33,352 nt of DNA from an uncultured Lachnospiraceae bacterium (GCA_934371505.1 CAKRNW010000009.1:1-33352); one strand, 5' to 3'. Positions 8,901 to 17,295 are shown, counted from the stretch's first letter. Notes: a model not told the origin generated them from the letters alone. Made by a program: numbers and translations.

Positions 8901-9852
8901 CAATGGCATTGCTGCCGGATACTGCCTGTCCGTTTACGGTAAGGCCATACCACTTGTCATTAAAGGCTTTTGCAGAAACTTTTACAGATTCTGTATTCTC
9001 ACCCACTGTCACATCATAATCCCTGGTGATACCGGCACTGTCAAATTCTGAGATCAGGTTTTTGGCCATGTCCGTGTCCGCGGGAAGGTAACAGCCGATC
9101 ATGGAAAGATCCAGCCTCCGGAGCACTACGATCTTGTAAGTCTGGCTGTCTGTGGCTGTACCGGCTGTTACTGTGTAAACAGCCCTTTTTCCATTATCCT
9201 TTGTAAAAACATTTGAAAAATTATAACGTTTTCCATCGGTATATCCGGTTGCAATGATCTCACTCTCAACCGTCTTTCCATCAAGATCGCAGGCAGATAA
9301 CCGGATCGTTGATCCCTCCGGCGCATCGGCTCCCAGATCTGCCGTTACATAAAATCCGGTAGAATTATAACTGGATCCGATCTCAACGGTATAGGTTTTC
9401 CCGCCATAAGTTTCATCCAAATCTTCCCTGCGGCTGATCTCCAGAGGATCCTTAACGCCATAGCCGGAATACACACTGAGATCCTTGAGATATTCTTTCG
9501 TACTGTTCTCCCCGGCAAATGGAGCATCCTCAAAGGTAAGTTCTGCAGAATCTTCATCGTCAGAGCCGTCCATGACCAGTTCCTCCTGATCCTCGCCGTT
9601 AAATTCCCCCTTTGAGAATTCCGCATCTTCTGGTTGCTCTGTTTCCGGTTCTTCTGTGATCTCCACGTCACTGTCTCCCGGCTCTTCTGTGATCTCGGTC
9701 CCTTCCTGGACATCCGGCTGTGCTTCCATCTCTGCTGCCCCGGAAGAAAAATCACTTTCCATGGATATGTCGGCTCCATAGACCGGAGCTGTCCCTGCCA
9801 GCATGCTCACCGACAGAAGGACTGCCAGCCATTTTCCTAGTCTTCCTTTCAT
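5971..9852 (-). CDS. Secreted PQQ-type beta-propeller surface protein with Big_2 tail
   Basis: A 1293-residue secreted protein. Order: signal peptide (1 to about 27); acidic Glu/Asp-rich linker (28-110); two beta-sandwich domains of cadherin-like type (about 112-365); a PEGA-like domain (366-433, SSITFVTDPSDAVVSVY); a PQQ-type beta-propeller (about 470-860, blades recurring as GxxYxxxGxxxxALxxxTG, e.g. GGYLYVASGQFIYKIDKNTG); two further cadherin-like sandwiches (885-1085); and two Big_2-like Ig modules rich in Lys (1130-1293). GGGAGG lies 9 bases before the ATG. There is no LPXTG signal or C-terminal membrane helix, so wall retention is probably by the basic tail. Last gene of the B12-riboswitch operon. 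In Bacteroides, BtuG is a surface beta-propeller that binds B12, so a corrinoid-binding or docking role is possible here, but that is inference by analogy only. Confidence 0.88.
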   Translation of the reverse strand: MKGRLGKWLAVLLSVSMLAGTAPVYGADISMESDFSSGAAEMEAQPDVQEGTEITEEPGDSDVEITEEPETEQPEDAEFSKGEFNGEDQEELVMDGSDDEDSAELTFEDAPFAGENSTKEYLKDLSVYSGYGVKDPLEISRREDLDETYGGKTYTVEIGSSYNSTGFYVTADLGADAPEGSTIRLSACDLDGKTVESEIIATGYTDGKRYNFSNVFTKDNGKRAVYTVTAGTATDSQTYKIVVLRRLDLSMIGCYLPADTDMAKNLISEFDSAGITRDYDVTVGENTESVKVSAKAFNDKWYGLTVNGQAVSGSNAIEIPLDGSETRITFQMKEDGTYQDPAYQDITYTSTGTYTITVHKKAKSSITFVTDPSDAVVSVYDSKGERVEPSKDASVYDSLYYGDEYTWNVSRHGYISRREKFTVGEETEIQVKLEQQTATQPEITDNDWSSYRNSETNNGITNTSTPASKDTTVQKWSLHLDAKGWDAALTPPLILGGYLYVASGQFIYKIDKNTGDIVQTSEQMHGNMQYAMIPLAYAEGMLFAQIGGGQIQALSATSLKSLWISESLGGQTLSPITYKDGYIYTGTWTSDTTPGSYFCLSVTDEDPSKGDEIKYCTWKYNHKGGFYWTGAYASENYLVFGSDDGAGDAYTSILYSVNTHTGQLIDKRTDMIGDIRSTIVYNNGYVYFTTKGGYLYRVAMNADGTFGAVASYNLGGAATSTPVVYKGRIYVGVCGNGGQYNADGGHHFDVLTESASGLSLAYKVSIPGYPQAAPLLSTAYENQDFNGDGKADGRVYLYFTYNAKPGGIYMLTDEPGQTSGKPKELFRPVLAQQEYCISPICVDRDGTLYYKNDSCYLMALETNGAYLDSVSAEADTGRVSWEKAFQRSEKEHTLRVAENATKVTLTFKAPAGCTLTVNGKASNGTYVADVRSGQADVTVKTTLNGKSRDYIFHLTSGLGNSSLANLVVSTSNTFTDTSKYLTLSPVFDSTKTSYTVSYLADKEENKEKFLRLYVEPSDGDATVTVQKVKGVEKVSMPVVANGKTKRVNVYWETDASEAQVKITVTAAGSGKTDYLLTIQRKENVPTPTPTEVPEVFGPWKTISAATVFSPAVQMRTSNKGRKEKRTVGKKLTPTIKVTATSIKLKVKQSTSKIKVSGLAKGDSVKSWTSSNKKIVSVNSKGTMKGLKAGKAKVTITLASGKKQVISITVQKTTVRTTKITGLKSRVTVARNKKLTLKPVISPITSQEKVTYSSSNKKIVTVNSKGVITGKKKGTTYITVKSGKIRKKVKVVVK

Positions 9853-9879
9853 CTGATGTTTACCTCCCTTTTGGATTTT

Positions 9880-11541
9880 TTACTGCTGAAGCAGTGGATT
9901 CCTGTTTTTTATTTTTCTGAAACTGCGTCTCGCTCCTGTCCATAAGAGCAGATACAAAACTCCTGCCAGTGCAAATAAGGATAGAATCCTGGTAAAGAGT
10001 TTCATGTGCGTCCAGGTATCTGTTACTTTACTTCCTACCAGTTCCGGGATACTCTTTCCTTCGTTTTTGGAGGAAGCGGATGCTGTCCCTGATGTGGCCT
10101 CCCTGTCTTTGCTTTCAGTCAGTTCTTCTGTGGATGACTCTTCTGTTTTCTCTTTTGTTTTGTCTTTTACGGCATCCGCTTTTTTGCTGCTTTTCTTTTC
10201 ACCTGATGTACCGGAACCGGAGCCTTTTTTCTTCGTACCGGCATAAGCCGTCAGTTTCTTTTCCTTGTTTTCGTCTGTGCTATCCAATCCGTTCTTTCCG
10301 GATGCCGTACCTTTTCCGCCAACCGTTTTCAGATTTGTAAGGGATCCTTCCCCATTATTGCCTTTGCCCGGGACTCCGGCTTCACTTTTATTTCCACCAT
10401 ATCCGGGTCTCTGGGCGATCGAACCGGAATTTCCATTGCCCCCATTTCCCGCTGCCCCGTTATTCTTCTTTCTGACATCAGGGATCCGGATCACCAGCGG
10501 ACTGCTTACATTGCCCGCAAGGTCTTTCACCACGATCACCACATCTTTTTCACCTTCTGACAGGCCTGTAATGGTCAGGGTATCGCTTCCTTTCAGCACT
10601 TCTCTTCCCTCTTTTGAGGTATCCGGGGTCTGTACTTTCGCACCGGCCTCTATAACACGGTAATAGCATTGTCCCCTTTCACTGGTCTTATATACTACTG
10701 AGGCCTGGTCCACGGATATCCTGCTCGCACTGATCTTTTTCAGTTCCGGCGGGGTCTGGTCCGTAATCCCAAGTGTCAGGTAATAATCCCTCCGGGTGCC
10801 GTCCTGTGCGGTTACCTGCACCCGGACCATAGCTTCCTTTTCCTGGTCTCCGAAATGGATCTTCCAGTAAACATGCCCCTTTCCATCGTTGCTTTCTTTG
10901 ATGGTCTCATCTTTTTCCACGGTAGAATGCTTCACTCCGCTCAGCGCATAGATCTTGACCGTGGCATGTTCTTCTTCCGCTGTCAGCCAGATGTTCAGGC
11001 TCTGGCGTTCCCCGTCATAAACCGCCTTGTATCTGTCACGGTCCTTGTTTAATGCGGGATCTAGTTTTAAAATCCCTTTTCCCCAGGTATCGGAGCTGGA
11101 TATATATAATTCTTTCAGATCCGCATTGCTGCTTTTAACTTCCGGAGTGATGGTCGGTTCCGGTGTAACAGAAGGCTCCGGTGTAACAGAAGGCTCCGGT
11201 GTAACGGATGGCTCTGGTGCTGCGGTTGGTTCCGGAGTGGCAGTTGGCTCTGGTGCAGCAGTCGGTTCCGGCACAGCGGTTGGTTCCGGTATCTGGGTCG
11301 GCTCCGGTTCTGCAGTCGGCTCTGGTTCTGCAGTCGGCTCCGGAACGGCGGTAGGTTCTGCGGGTACCGATGGTTCTGCCAGCGTTTCCCCTTCCGAACT
11401 CTCTGTGCTGTCTGCTGCATAAACTTCCCTGACAAAGATCGCATCTGTTTCTGGTGCAGCCCCTCCTGCCAGAAGTCCTGCAGAAAGGGTCCCGATAATA
11501 AATTTGTTAATGATCGGTCTCTTTAAATTGTTTTTTTTCAT
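9880..11541 (-). CDS. Membrane-anchored surface protein with PT repeats and beta-sandwich domains
   Basis: A 553-residue protein with an N-terminal signal (KFIIGTLSAGLLAGGAA), then 12 tandem E-P-S/T-x-x-P repeats (about residues 61-133). A cadherin-like beta-sandwich (about 139-262) and a second Ig-like domain (263-355) follow, then a Gly/Ser/Lys/Glu low-complexity spacer (356-510). It ends in one membrane helix (LFALAGVLYLLLWTG) with a basic tail. I chose ATG 11541, which overlaps the upstream TAA stop as TAATG, over the ATG 5 codons earlier. The repeats and spacer look like a wall-spanning stalk that holds the sandwich domains above the membrane. It lies between the DUF4430 protein and the propeller protein in the operon, so it may be a scaffold of the same surface complex. 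It is not a sortase substrate by sequence. Confidence 0.85.
   Translation of the reverse strand: MKKNNLKRPIINKFIIGTLSAGLLAGGAAPETDAIFVREVYAADSTESSEGETLAEPSVPAEPTAVPEPTAEPEPTAEPEPTQIPEPTAVPEPTAAPEPTATPEPTAAPEPSVTPEPSVTPEPSVTPEPTITPEVKSSNADLKELYISSSDTWGKGILKLDPALNKDRDRYKAVYDGERQSLNIWLTAEEEHATVKIYALSGVKHSTVEKDETIKESNDGKGHVYWKIHFGDQEKEAMVRVQVTAQDGTRRDYYLTLGITDQTPPELKKISASRISVDQASVVYKTSERGQCYYRVIEAGAKVQTPDTSKEGREVLKGSDTLTITGLSEGEKDVVIVVKDLAGNVSSPLVIRIPDVRKKNNGAAGNGGNGNSGSIAQRPGYGGNKSEAGVPGKGNNGEGSLTNLKTVGGKGTASGKNGLDSTDENKEKKLTAYAGTKKKGSGSGTSGEKKSSKKADAVKDKTKEKTEESSTEELTESKDREATSGTASASSKNEGKSIPELVGSKVTDTWTHMKLFTRILSLFALAGVLYLLLWTGARRSFRKIKNRNPLLQQ
11143..11358 (-). repeat. 12 tandem 18-bp repeats (E-P-S/T-x-x-P stalk)
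   Basis: Twelve 18-bp units encode EPTAVP, EPTAEP, EPTQIP, EPSVTP and similar hexapeptides. Three units near 11160-11215 are almost identical in DNA, which points to recent slippage or unequal exchange. The number of units may vary between strains and would change stalk length without breaking the frame. Confidence 0.9.
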
Positions 11542-12911
11542 TACCAGTCCCCCCATACTTCGCCGTTATCCCCGACACCCAGATCTGCTCCGGAATACAG
11601 GGTAAAGCGAAGTCTTACTTCGTCACCGTCTGCCGGGAAATAGCCCGACATTCCAATGTTCATATATTCACCGTTTACAAAATACATCCAGCCGGAATTC
11701 ATGGTAAAATCAAATTCTCCCAGCCAGTTGGCATCATGCCCGGACAGCTGGCAGTTTACTTCTGTCAGATGCGCCATCAGGTCATCCGGGATCGAAGCTC
11801 CGGAAGTGATGCCGCCGCGTCCGATAGCTTTCAGGTAAAAACCTCCTGTTGCACTTCCATCATTTCTCCAGTCAAACCCGCTGTTCTGCAGAAGCCTTAA
11901 GACCACGGAGGAAAGCTGTTCGCCCTGATAAAAGTCGATGGATGTCGCCGGCAGGATTGTCCCAAGTCCGACAGTCCCCGCCTCAATGCTGACCGTGATG
12001 GAGCCGGCAGGTTCTTCCTGGCTCTCATCCCCTTTATAGATGGTAAACGTTGGAAGCGTGGTACTCCATCCCTCATCATCCGTTGCCTTGATATCCACAG
12101 TGTTGCTGCCCTCATTCAGATCCAGACGGTAAGCCAGGATTCCCGGCGAAGGCTCCCCTTTTGAAGAAAGTCTTTCACCGTTTCCATATACTTCCAGTGC
12201 CGTAGAGGATAAGCTGTTCCCGTACCAGTCTACCGCCTGTACATAAAATGTACGGTACGCGGCATTTACCGTTTCCCCGTCAGTCAGGTCTGTGGCGATC
12301 GTTGGATAATGGTCTTCCTCCGGTTCCTGTGTCGGTTCCGGCTCCGGAGATGGCGTCGGCGTTGCACTGAGCGGTACCTGCGCCCCATCCTGGTTCCGGT
12401 CATCGTCCTGGTCCGGTGTTTCTTTCCGGCTGTCATCATCCTGGTCACCATTTTTGTCATAATGGATGGTATTGTCTTTGGAGCTGTCATTATCCTCTCC
12501 TGTGGAGCCGTCTTCCGGATCGGTATCCCCTTTTTGGGTATCTTCCTTCTGGCTGTCCGGTTCCGGTGTCTGGGAAGCTTCCGGCTCTGATGTCGGCTCC
12601 GGGGTGACAGTCGCCTGTGCCTCTTCCTTTTTCTTTTCCGGTTCTTCCTCCGGTTCATCTTCCAGGATCTGTGCCTGTTCTTCAAAGGAAGATTCTTCAC
12701 CCGTGGAAGCATCTTCCTGGCTTCCGGCATAAGCATATCCCTTTCCAAGATAGCCCTTTAAGGAGCTTTCACTGTTCACCCCCTGTACCGGATTTTCACT
12801 TTTCTCCGGTTCATAGTTTTTCATTCCCAGCAATAATACTCCAGCAAAAAGCAGGAGACAGACAATAGCTGTCAGAAAGGAAAGCCGGTTATTCTTTTTT
12901 CTCTTTTTCAT
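11541..12911 (-). CDS. Membrane-anchored DUF4430 (transcobalamin beta-domain-like) protein
   Basis: A 456-residue protein. It has a basic N-terminus and one hydrophobic anchor (residues about 10-28, FLTAIVCLLLFAGVLLLG). A long acidic, Pro/Glu/Thr-rich stalk (40-195) and an Ig-like domain (200-295) follow. The C-terminal DUF4430 domain (about 303-456) carries the hallmark NSGWMYFVNGEYMNIGMSGY followed by PADGDEVRLRFTLY. DUF4430 is the family that includes the beta domain of transcobalamin and intrinsic factor, which covers one face of B12. I chose the ATG at 12911 because AAGGAGG ends 8 bases before it; the ATG at 12917 is only 2 bases away from that site. The gene sits between the transglutaminase-like gene and the PT-repeat gene. 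A corrinoid-binding role is inferred from domain, operon and riboswitch control. Confidence 0.88.
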   Translation of the reverse strand: MKKRKKNNRLSFLTAIVCLLLFAGVLLLGMKNYEPEKSENPVQGVNSESSLKGYLGKGYAYAGSQEDASTGEESSFEEQAQILEDEPEEEPEKKKEEAQATVTPEPTSEPEASQTPEPDSQKEDTQKGDTDPEDGSTGEDNDSSKDNTIHYDKNGDQDDDSRKETPDQDDDRNQDGAQVPLSATPTPSPEPEPTQEPEEDHYPTIATDLTDGETVNAAYRTFYVQAVDWYGNSLSSTALEVYGNGERLSSKGEPSPGILAYRLDLNEGSNTVDIKATDDEGWSTTLPTFTIYKGDESQEEPAGSITVSIEAGTVGLGTILPATSIDFYQGEQLSSVVLRLLQNSGFDWRNDGSATGGFYLKAIGRGGITSGASIPDDLMAHLTEVNCQLSGHDANWLGEFDFTMNSGWMYFVNGEYMNIGMSGYFPADGDEVRLRFTLYSGADLGVGDNGEVWGDW

Positions 12912-12924
12912 GGTCATTTCCTCC

Positions 12925-15249
12925 TTAATACAGCCTTTCTATATATTTCATGATCCAGTTTCCATACCAGCTTCTGGCTTTTTTCAGTTCTTTTTTCATC
13001 TTCTGCACGCACAGAGCGGTATCCTTTCGTTCTTCTTTTGATACAGCATGGGGACTGAACGCAGCCTTTTCCCCGATAACGCTTGTTTTTCGGTAACACT
13101 TCATGGCATCTTCCGAATAAAGCTCAGGGCCATGATAATAAAGAAGTCGCGCATATCCGGCCATGGCGCGAACCGCCTGGCGGTCATCTTCACTTTCAAA
13201 CAGTTTTCTCCGTCTTCTGTTTGCGTGGATGCGGAGCACACAGACCGTAAAGATAAATATCAGGCAGAAGAGGTCAAATACCGCAAGCAGGAGGAACAGA
13301 AGCTTTTCGATTCCGAACAGTGCCAGTTTTAAGCTCCAGTGTGTCTGGATGTTCTCCTGTGCAGGCGGTTCGTCCTGTGCTTCCGGGATGGCGGCTGCTT
13401 TGGCTCCTTTTGCCTCCAGGCCTGCCGTGAGGTCTGCTTCCTCCATGACATTATAGTATTCCGGTGTCATTTCTACCGGTACCCATCCAAGGCCGTCCAT
13501 ATAGATCTCGGTCCAGGCATGTCCATTCTTTCCCGGGACTTCTATCGCATCCCCCGGGTTTTTATCTTTGATATCTTCCGGTGTGATCAGATAGCCTTCC
13601 ACATAACGGGACGGGATCCCGTAATAACGGAACATCAGTGCCGCTGCCGTGGCATAATGGACACTGTGGCCGATCCTGGTGTTTGTCAGGAAGTCCTCTG
13701 CAAAATCCCCCTGTCCGGTATACGGATCGGCTGCCGTGCTGTAAGTCAGGTTCTTTTCCAGATAGGAACGGATCCTGCTGATCGCTGTATAGTAATCGGT
13801 ATGCCCCTGTTCCCGGTTTCCACCGTCCCCCAGTTCTTTGCGGAACAGGGTTTCCAGTGCACCGGACAGCTTCGTATCCTGGCTGTACACAAATGCGTTG
13901 TAATAACTCTCATCATCACGGTAGGAATCCCCTTCATCCCTGGCAAGTGCCTGATAGACCCTTGCCCCCAGCACCGTAAAATCTTTTACCAGGTTTCCAT
14001 TTGCCTGATAGTGATAGTTTCTTGCTCCAAAGAGTCCTTTTGCTTTTAACATACTGTCAGCAAACGGTGTCTCTTTCCTGTATCCGACAGGCAGTTCTGT
14101 GATCTCATAAGGGGTATAGAGATAACGGCTGTCTGCCTTTTCATTTTTTATGTCCACTTCGGATACTTTGTCAGAAAGGGCATCATCATCTGCAAGTGCC
14201 CTTGCACGGCTTAGCTGGGTCTCCCCATAAAATCCATCTTGATGGAGCCAGTAAAAGAGCGTCCTCTGTTTATAGGCATCCTCCGTATCCAAGCTTTCCC
14301 AGGAAGAACCGTCATACACGCTTCCCACAAATCCTCTCAGGTAGAGAGAATCCGGATTTTCCATGGTAACGGAAAGTGCCGTATCGTCTGAGGCACTCCA
14401 AGCACCGCATTCTTTCAGCTTTCCATCCGGAAGGGTATTGATCTTTCCTTTTTTGTACCGCAGGCTGCTGATCCCGTCCAGGGCCTCTTTTTTAGCTTCT
14501 GTGACAAGTGTCGAGGAACCATAGTCTTCGGACGGCATAAACTGTTCCAGAAGGATCCCGGCTGCCAGCATTACCGCACATGCCAGGATGCTTCCTGTCA
14601 AAAATGCCCGGCTGCTCTCTGCCCGGTGACGTTTCCTTCCAGAACGGGAAAGGATAAGATTCAGTTCCAAAAGGATCCCCATGTAAAAAATAACTCCTGT
14701 GCCTGCATCCGGTTCCATACCAAGGATTCCCGAAAGGACAGGAAGTACCAGAGCCCAGGCAAGCACCAGTAGATAAAACTTCAATTTCAGGATAAGGAAT
14801 CCGCAGACTGCCGCTGCCATTCCAAGATAAATAAGGAATACCATGCGGGCGGCATCCCCTCCCTGTATCCCAGCAGTCTCAAACCTTTTGAGGTAAATCC
14901 CGGCACGGCTTCCCAGGATGTCTGCCATATCATTCCAGTATAATGCCATACCGTCCAGGAGCTGTCCATGGAACAGGAAGATCCCCGCGATGGAAACCGC
15001 TCCCATTCCCATCCGTCCGTAAAGTCCATATCTTCCCATTCTTTCTGTAGCCGTGCAGAACACAGCCATAAGGAGCACGCTTCCCAAAATCGGTGCCATG
15101 CGTTCCTGCTCAGTAAGGGCTCGTAAAAAGAGCAGGAGCCCTCCGCCTGCACTCAGCCAGATCAGTGCAGTTTCCAGCAGGATACCGGACAGTTGTTTTC
15201 CATATGCTGTTTTTGACTGTCTTTTGGATTCTGTGATCCGTATTTCCAT
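12925..15249 (-). CDS. Transglutaminase-like membrane protein (TgpA-type), catalytic Cys replaced by Ser
   Basis: A protein of 774 residues with six or so membrane segments in the first 230 residues, an outer transglutaminase-like core (about 430-600), another membrane helix near 630-655 and a cytoplasmic basic tail. The core shows HSVHYATAAALMFRYYGIPS, RYVEGYL, NGHAWTEIY and GWVPVEMTP. The position that is usually the nucleophilic Cys in this family (GxC-x-HFA) reads Ser (residue 529, codon AGT at 13663-13665), and the usual Asp near the end is Glu, so the domain may be non-hydrolytic. I chose ATG 15249, preceded by GGAGGAG, which overlaps the DUF58 gene by 88 bases. It forms the familiar MoxR-DUF58-transglutaminase set with the two genes before it. 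Confidence 0.88.
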   Translation of the reverse strand: MEIRITESKRQSKTAYGKQLSGILLETALIWLSAGGGLLLFLRALTEQERMAPILGSVLLMAVFCTATERMGRYGLYGRMGMGAVSIAGIFLFHGQLLDGMALYWNDMADILGSRAGIYLKRFETAGIQGGDAARMVFLIYLGMAAAVCGFLILKLKFYLLVLAWALVLPVLSGILGMEPDAGTGVIFYMGILLELNLILSRSGRKRHRAESSRAFLTGSILACAVMLAAGILLEQFMPSEDYGSSTLVTEAKKEALDGISSLRYKKGKINTLPDGKLKECGAWSASDDTALSVTMENPDSLYLRGFVGSVYDGSSWESLDTEDAYKQRTLFYWLHQDGFYGETQLSRARALADDDALSDKVSEVDIKNEKADSRYLYTPYEITELPVGYRKETPFADSMLKAKGLFGARNYHYQANGNLVKDFTVLGARVYQALARDEGDSYRDDESYYNAFVYSQDTKLSGALETLFRKELGDGGNREQGHTDYYTAISRIRSYLEKNLTYSTAADPYTGQGDFAEDFLTNTRIGHSVHYATAAALMFRYYGIPSRYVEGYLITPEDIKDKNPGDAIEVPGKNGHAWTEIYMDGLGWVPVEMTPEYYNVMEEADLTAGLEAKGAKAAAIPEAQDEPPAQENIQTHWSLKLALFGIEKLLFLLLAVFDLFCLIFIFTVCVLRIHANRRRRKLFESEDDRQAVRAMAGYARLLYYHGPELYSEDAMKCYRKTSVIGEKAAFSPHAVSKEERKDTALCVQKMKKELKKARSWYGNWIMKYIERLY

Positions 15250-16349
15250 AATACCTGTTCTCCTCCACTGTCTCTGCCGTCTGTACCGCATCCTACGATC
15301 GTCACTTCTCCCTTTGCTGCCAGGAGTTCTGCTTCTTTATCCTGCGGGTCGCCGGTTATATATACATAGTTTGCAAAATTCTGTGTTCCCGGATCTTTCA
15401 GATATTCCTGTACCGTGACCGGGGTTTTTACATCACTTCCATAACGCAGGAAGCGGTACAGGATGTTTTCGCGGTCCTCCTCTGTGCGGATCTTCTCCAG
15501 CCGGAACTTCCCGCTGCTTCGGTCATAGATCCCGGCCTGACAGGAGATCTTCTGCTCCATAAAACTCTGAAGGACTGCGGAAAAGACTTCCGCCACTGTT
15601 TCGGCACGCTGTGGATCCCGCTCTGCCTGGAACGCTTCTGCCAGGATCAGTACCGTATCATCCACCGGGAAACTTTTTTCCCGGATCATAATATCATCCA
15701 GCTTTCCGGATAACTTCCAGTGGATCTGCCGGATGCTGTCACCGGAACGGTATTCCCGGATATCATAAGTTTCTCCCGGATCGTCCCCCGGGCGGCTTCC
15801 GGAATAGCGGAAGCTTTCCATGTCAAACCCTTCCCTGGCCAGGAGGGACATCTCCCCTTTTTGTTTTTCCGGCATTACAACCGTATAAGCACTTGCGTCT
15901 GCCTTCCTCTTTAAAGAAAAGATGCGGAAAAAATCCTGGCATTTCCAGTCAGAAAAACAAAATCTGATGCAGCCGCACCAGCTGCTTCCGGTCTCAAACC
16001 CGATGACCTGTTTTTCCTTTCCTCCCAGGGAAAAGGAAAGAGGGATCTCTCCTTTTTCACCGGTAAACAGATTTTCCCATTGAAGTACCCCTGCCCCGCC
16101 AAATACCGGCCATGCAGACCGGTTCTCCATCCGCATTTCTCCATGGAAGCTCTCCAGCCGCTCCGATGCCTTTGGAAGCTGCAGTTTTATAACGGCCTTT
16201 TTTCCGGATAAGACCACACTTCCTGCGGAAAAGATCAGAAGAAGGACGGAGAGTAAGAGAACCGCTGCAAAGAGCCATGTGCCTGTAATTACTGCTGCTC
16301 CTGCCATGCAGACCAGCCACAAAAGCCACAGGATCTTGTTCTTTATCAT
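15162..16349 (-). CDS. DUF58 (VWA-like) membrane protein
   Basis: A 395-residue protein with two N-terminal membrane helices (about residues 8-45), a beta-rich central part, and the DUF58 signature (residues about 185-225: FRYSGSRPGDDPGETYDIRE, YRSGDSIRQIHWKLSGK, DDIMIREKS). DUF58 proteins have a VWA-like fold and usually partner a MoxR ATPase encoded next to them. Its ATG overlaps the MoxR stop (ATGA, 4 bases), and its own 3' end overlaps the transglutaminase gene, so the three are translationally coupled. The exact function of such sets is not settled; assembly or regulation of envelope complexes is the usual proposal. Confidence 0.92.
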   Translation of the reverse strand: MIKNKILWLLWLVCMAGAAVITGTWLFAAVLLLSVLLLIFSAGSVVLSGKKAVIKLQLPKASERLESFHGEMRMENRSAWPVFGGAGVLQWENLFTGEKGEIPLSFSLGGKEKQVIGFETGSSWCGCIRFCFSDWKCQDFFRIFSLKRKADASAYTVVMPEKQKGEMSLLAREGFDMESFRYSGSRPGDDPGETYDIREYRSGDSIRQIHWKLSGKLDDIMIREKSFPVDDTVLILAEAFQAERDPQRAETVAEVFSAVLQSFMEQKISCQAGIYDRSSGKFRLEKIRTEEDRENILYRFLRYGSDVKTPVTVQEYLKDPGTQNFANYVYITGDPQDKEAELLAAKGEVTIVGCGTDGRDSGGEQVLWKYGSQNPKDSQKQHMENNCPVSCWKLH

Positions 16350-17281
16350 CCTTCCACCTTCGGTTCCGGCACTTCTGACAGGATGTCCGTGAGGATCGCA
16401 CGGGCAGTTTTTTCCTGATACCTCGCCTTGGAATCCAGGATCATCCTGTGTGCCGCAACGTCCTTGAATACCTCCTGCACATCCTTTGGAATGACATAAT
16501 CCCTTTCTTTCATGTAAGCAGCTGCTTTTGCCATCCTTACCAGTGCCAGGGTTCCACGCGGGCTTAATCCCAGCGTAATCAGCACATGTTTCCTTGTAGC
16601 TTCCGCAAGGTCTGCCACATAGTCGAGCACCTGGTCTGCTACATAGATCTCCTGTACCTGTTTCTGGAGTTCCAGCACCTCCTCCCGGGTAACTACGGTC
16701 TTTGCATTTTCCAGGGGATTTTCCTTCTGTCTGTCCCGTAACAGTTCCACCAGGCTCTGGTGATCCGGATATCCCATGCTGACACTGATCATAAAACGGT
16801 CAAGCTGTGATTCCGGAAGGAGCTGTGTACCGGAAGAGCCCACCGGGTTTTCTGTGGCAATGACTACAAACGGGGATGGCACACAATGGGTTTCCCCGTC
16901 TACCGTCACCTTTCCTTCTTCCATTACTTCCAGAAGGGCAGACTGGGTCTTACTGGAAGTACGGTTGATCTCATCTGCCAGTAAAAGGTTGCACATGACC
17001 GCTCCCTCATGATAGGAGAACTGTCCGTTCTGTTTGTCATACATGGTAAATCCGGTCACATCGGAAGGGACAACATCCGGGGTGAACTGGATACGGTTAA
17101 ATTCCATTCCCATGAGACGGCTCAGTGCCAGTGCGGTCGTCGTCTTACCGACACCAGGAACATCTTCCAGAAGGACATGTCCCTTTGCGAGCACTGCCAT
17201 GAGGATCTTATCTGTGATATCTTTTTTTCCTTTAATGATTTTCTCCAGCTGATTCTGAAGTTCTGTTATTTTCTGCGGCAT
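16346..17281 (-). CDS. MoxR-family AAA+ ATPase
   Basis: A cytoplasmic AAA+ ATPase of 311 residues. Walker A is GVGKTTTA, Walker B is LLLADEINRT, and the ATENPVGSSGTQLLPESQLD sensor-1 and arginine-finger region and the C-terminal lid (LGLSPRGTLALVRMAKAAA) are all typical of MoxR. I chose the ATG at 17281, because GGAGG sits 5 bases before it; the ATG at 17293 lies upstream of that site and has no good one of its own. MoxR proteins act as chaperone-like ATPases on VWA-type partners, here the DUF58 product encoded next. Its presence inside a B12-regulated uptake operon is unusual and suggests it works on the surface complex encoded around it. Confidence 0.95.
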   Translation of the reverse strand: MPQKITELQNQLEKIIKGKKDITDKILMAVLAKGHVLLEDVPGVGKTTTALALSRLMGMEFNRIQFTPDVVPSDVTGFTMYDKQNGQFSYHEGAVMCNLLLADEINRTSSKTQSALLEVMEEGKVTVDGETHCVPSPFVVIATENPVGSSGTQLLPESQLDRFMISVSMGYPDHQSLVELLRDRQKENPLENAKTVVTREEVLELQKQVQEIYVADQVLDYVADLAEATRKHVLITLGLSPRGTLALVRMAKAAAYMKERDYVIPKDVQEVFKDVAAHRMILDSKARYQEKTARAILTDILSEVPEPKVEG

Positions 17282-17295
17282 TTTTTCCTCCATCC

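Noticed and set aside
11143..11358. CRISPR array
   Set aside because: The repeats are contiguous 18-bp coding units with no spacers, and no cas gene is present.
11027..11422. Plus-strand frame coding for Gly-Ser repeats
   Set aside because: It is the antisense reading of the PT-repeat stalk; repeats keep several frames open by chance.
13339..14049. Plus-strand 236-codon frame
   Set aside because: It is antisense to the well-supported transglutaminase-like gene and has no ribosome site or recognisable domain.
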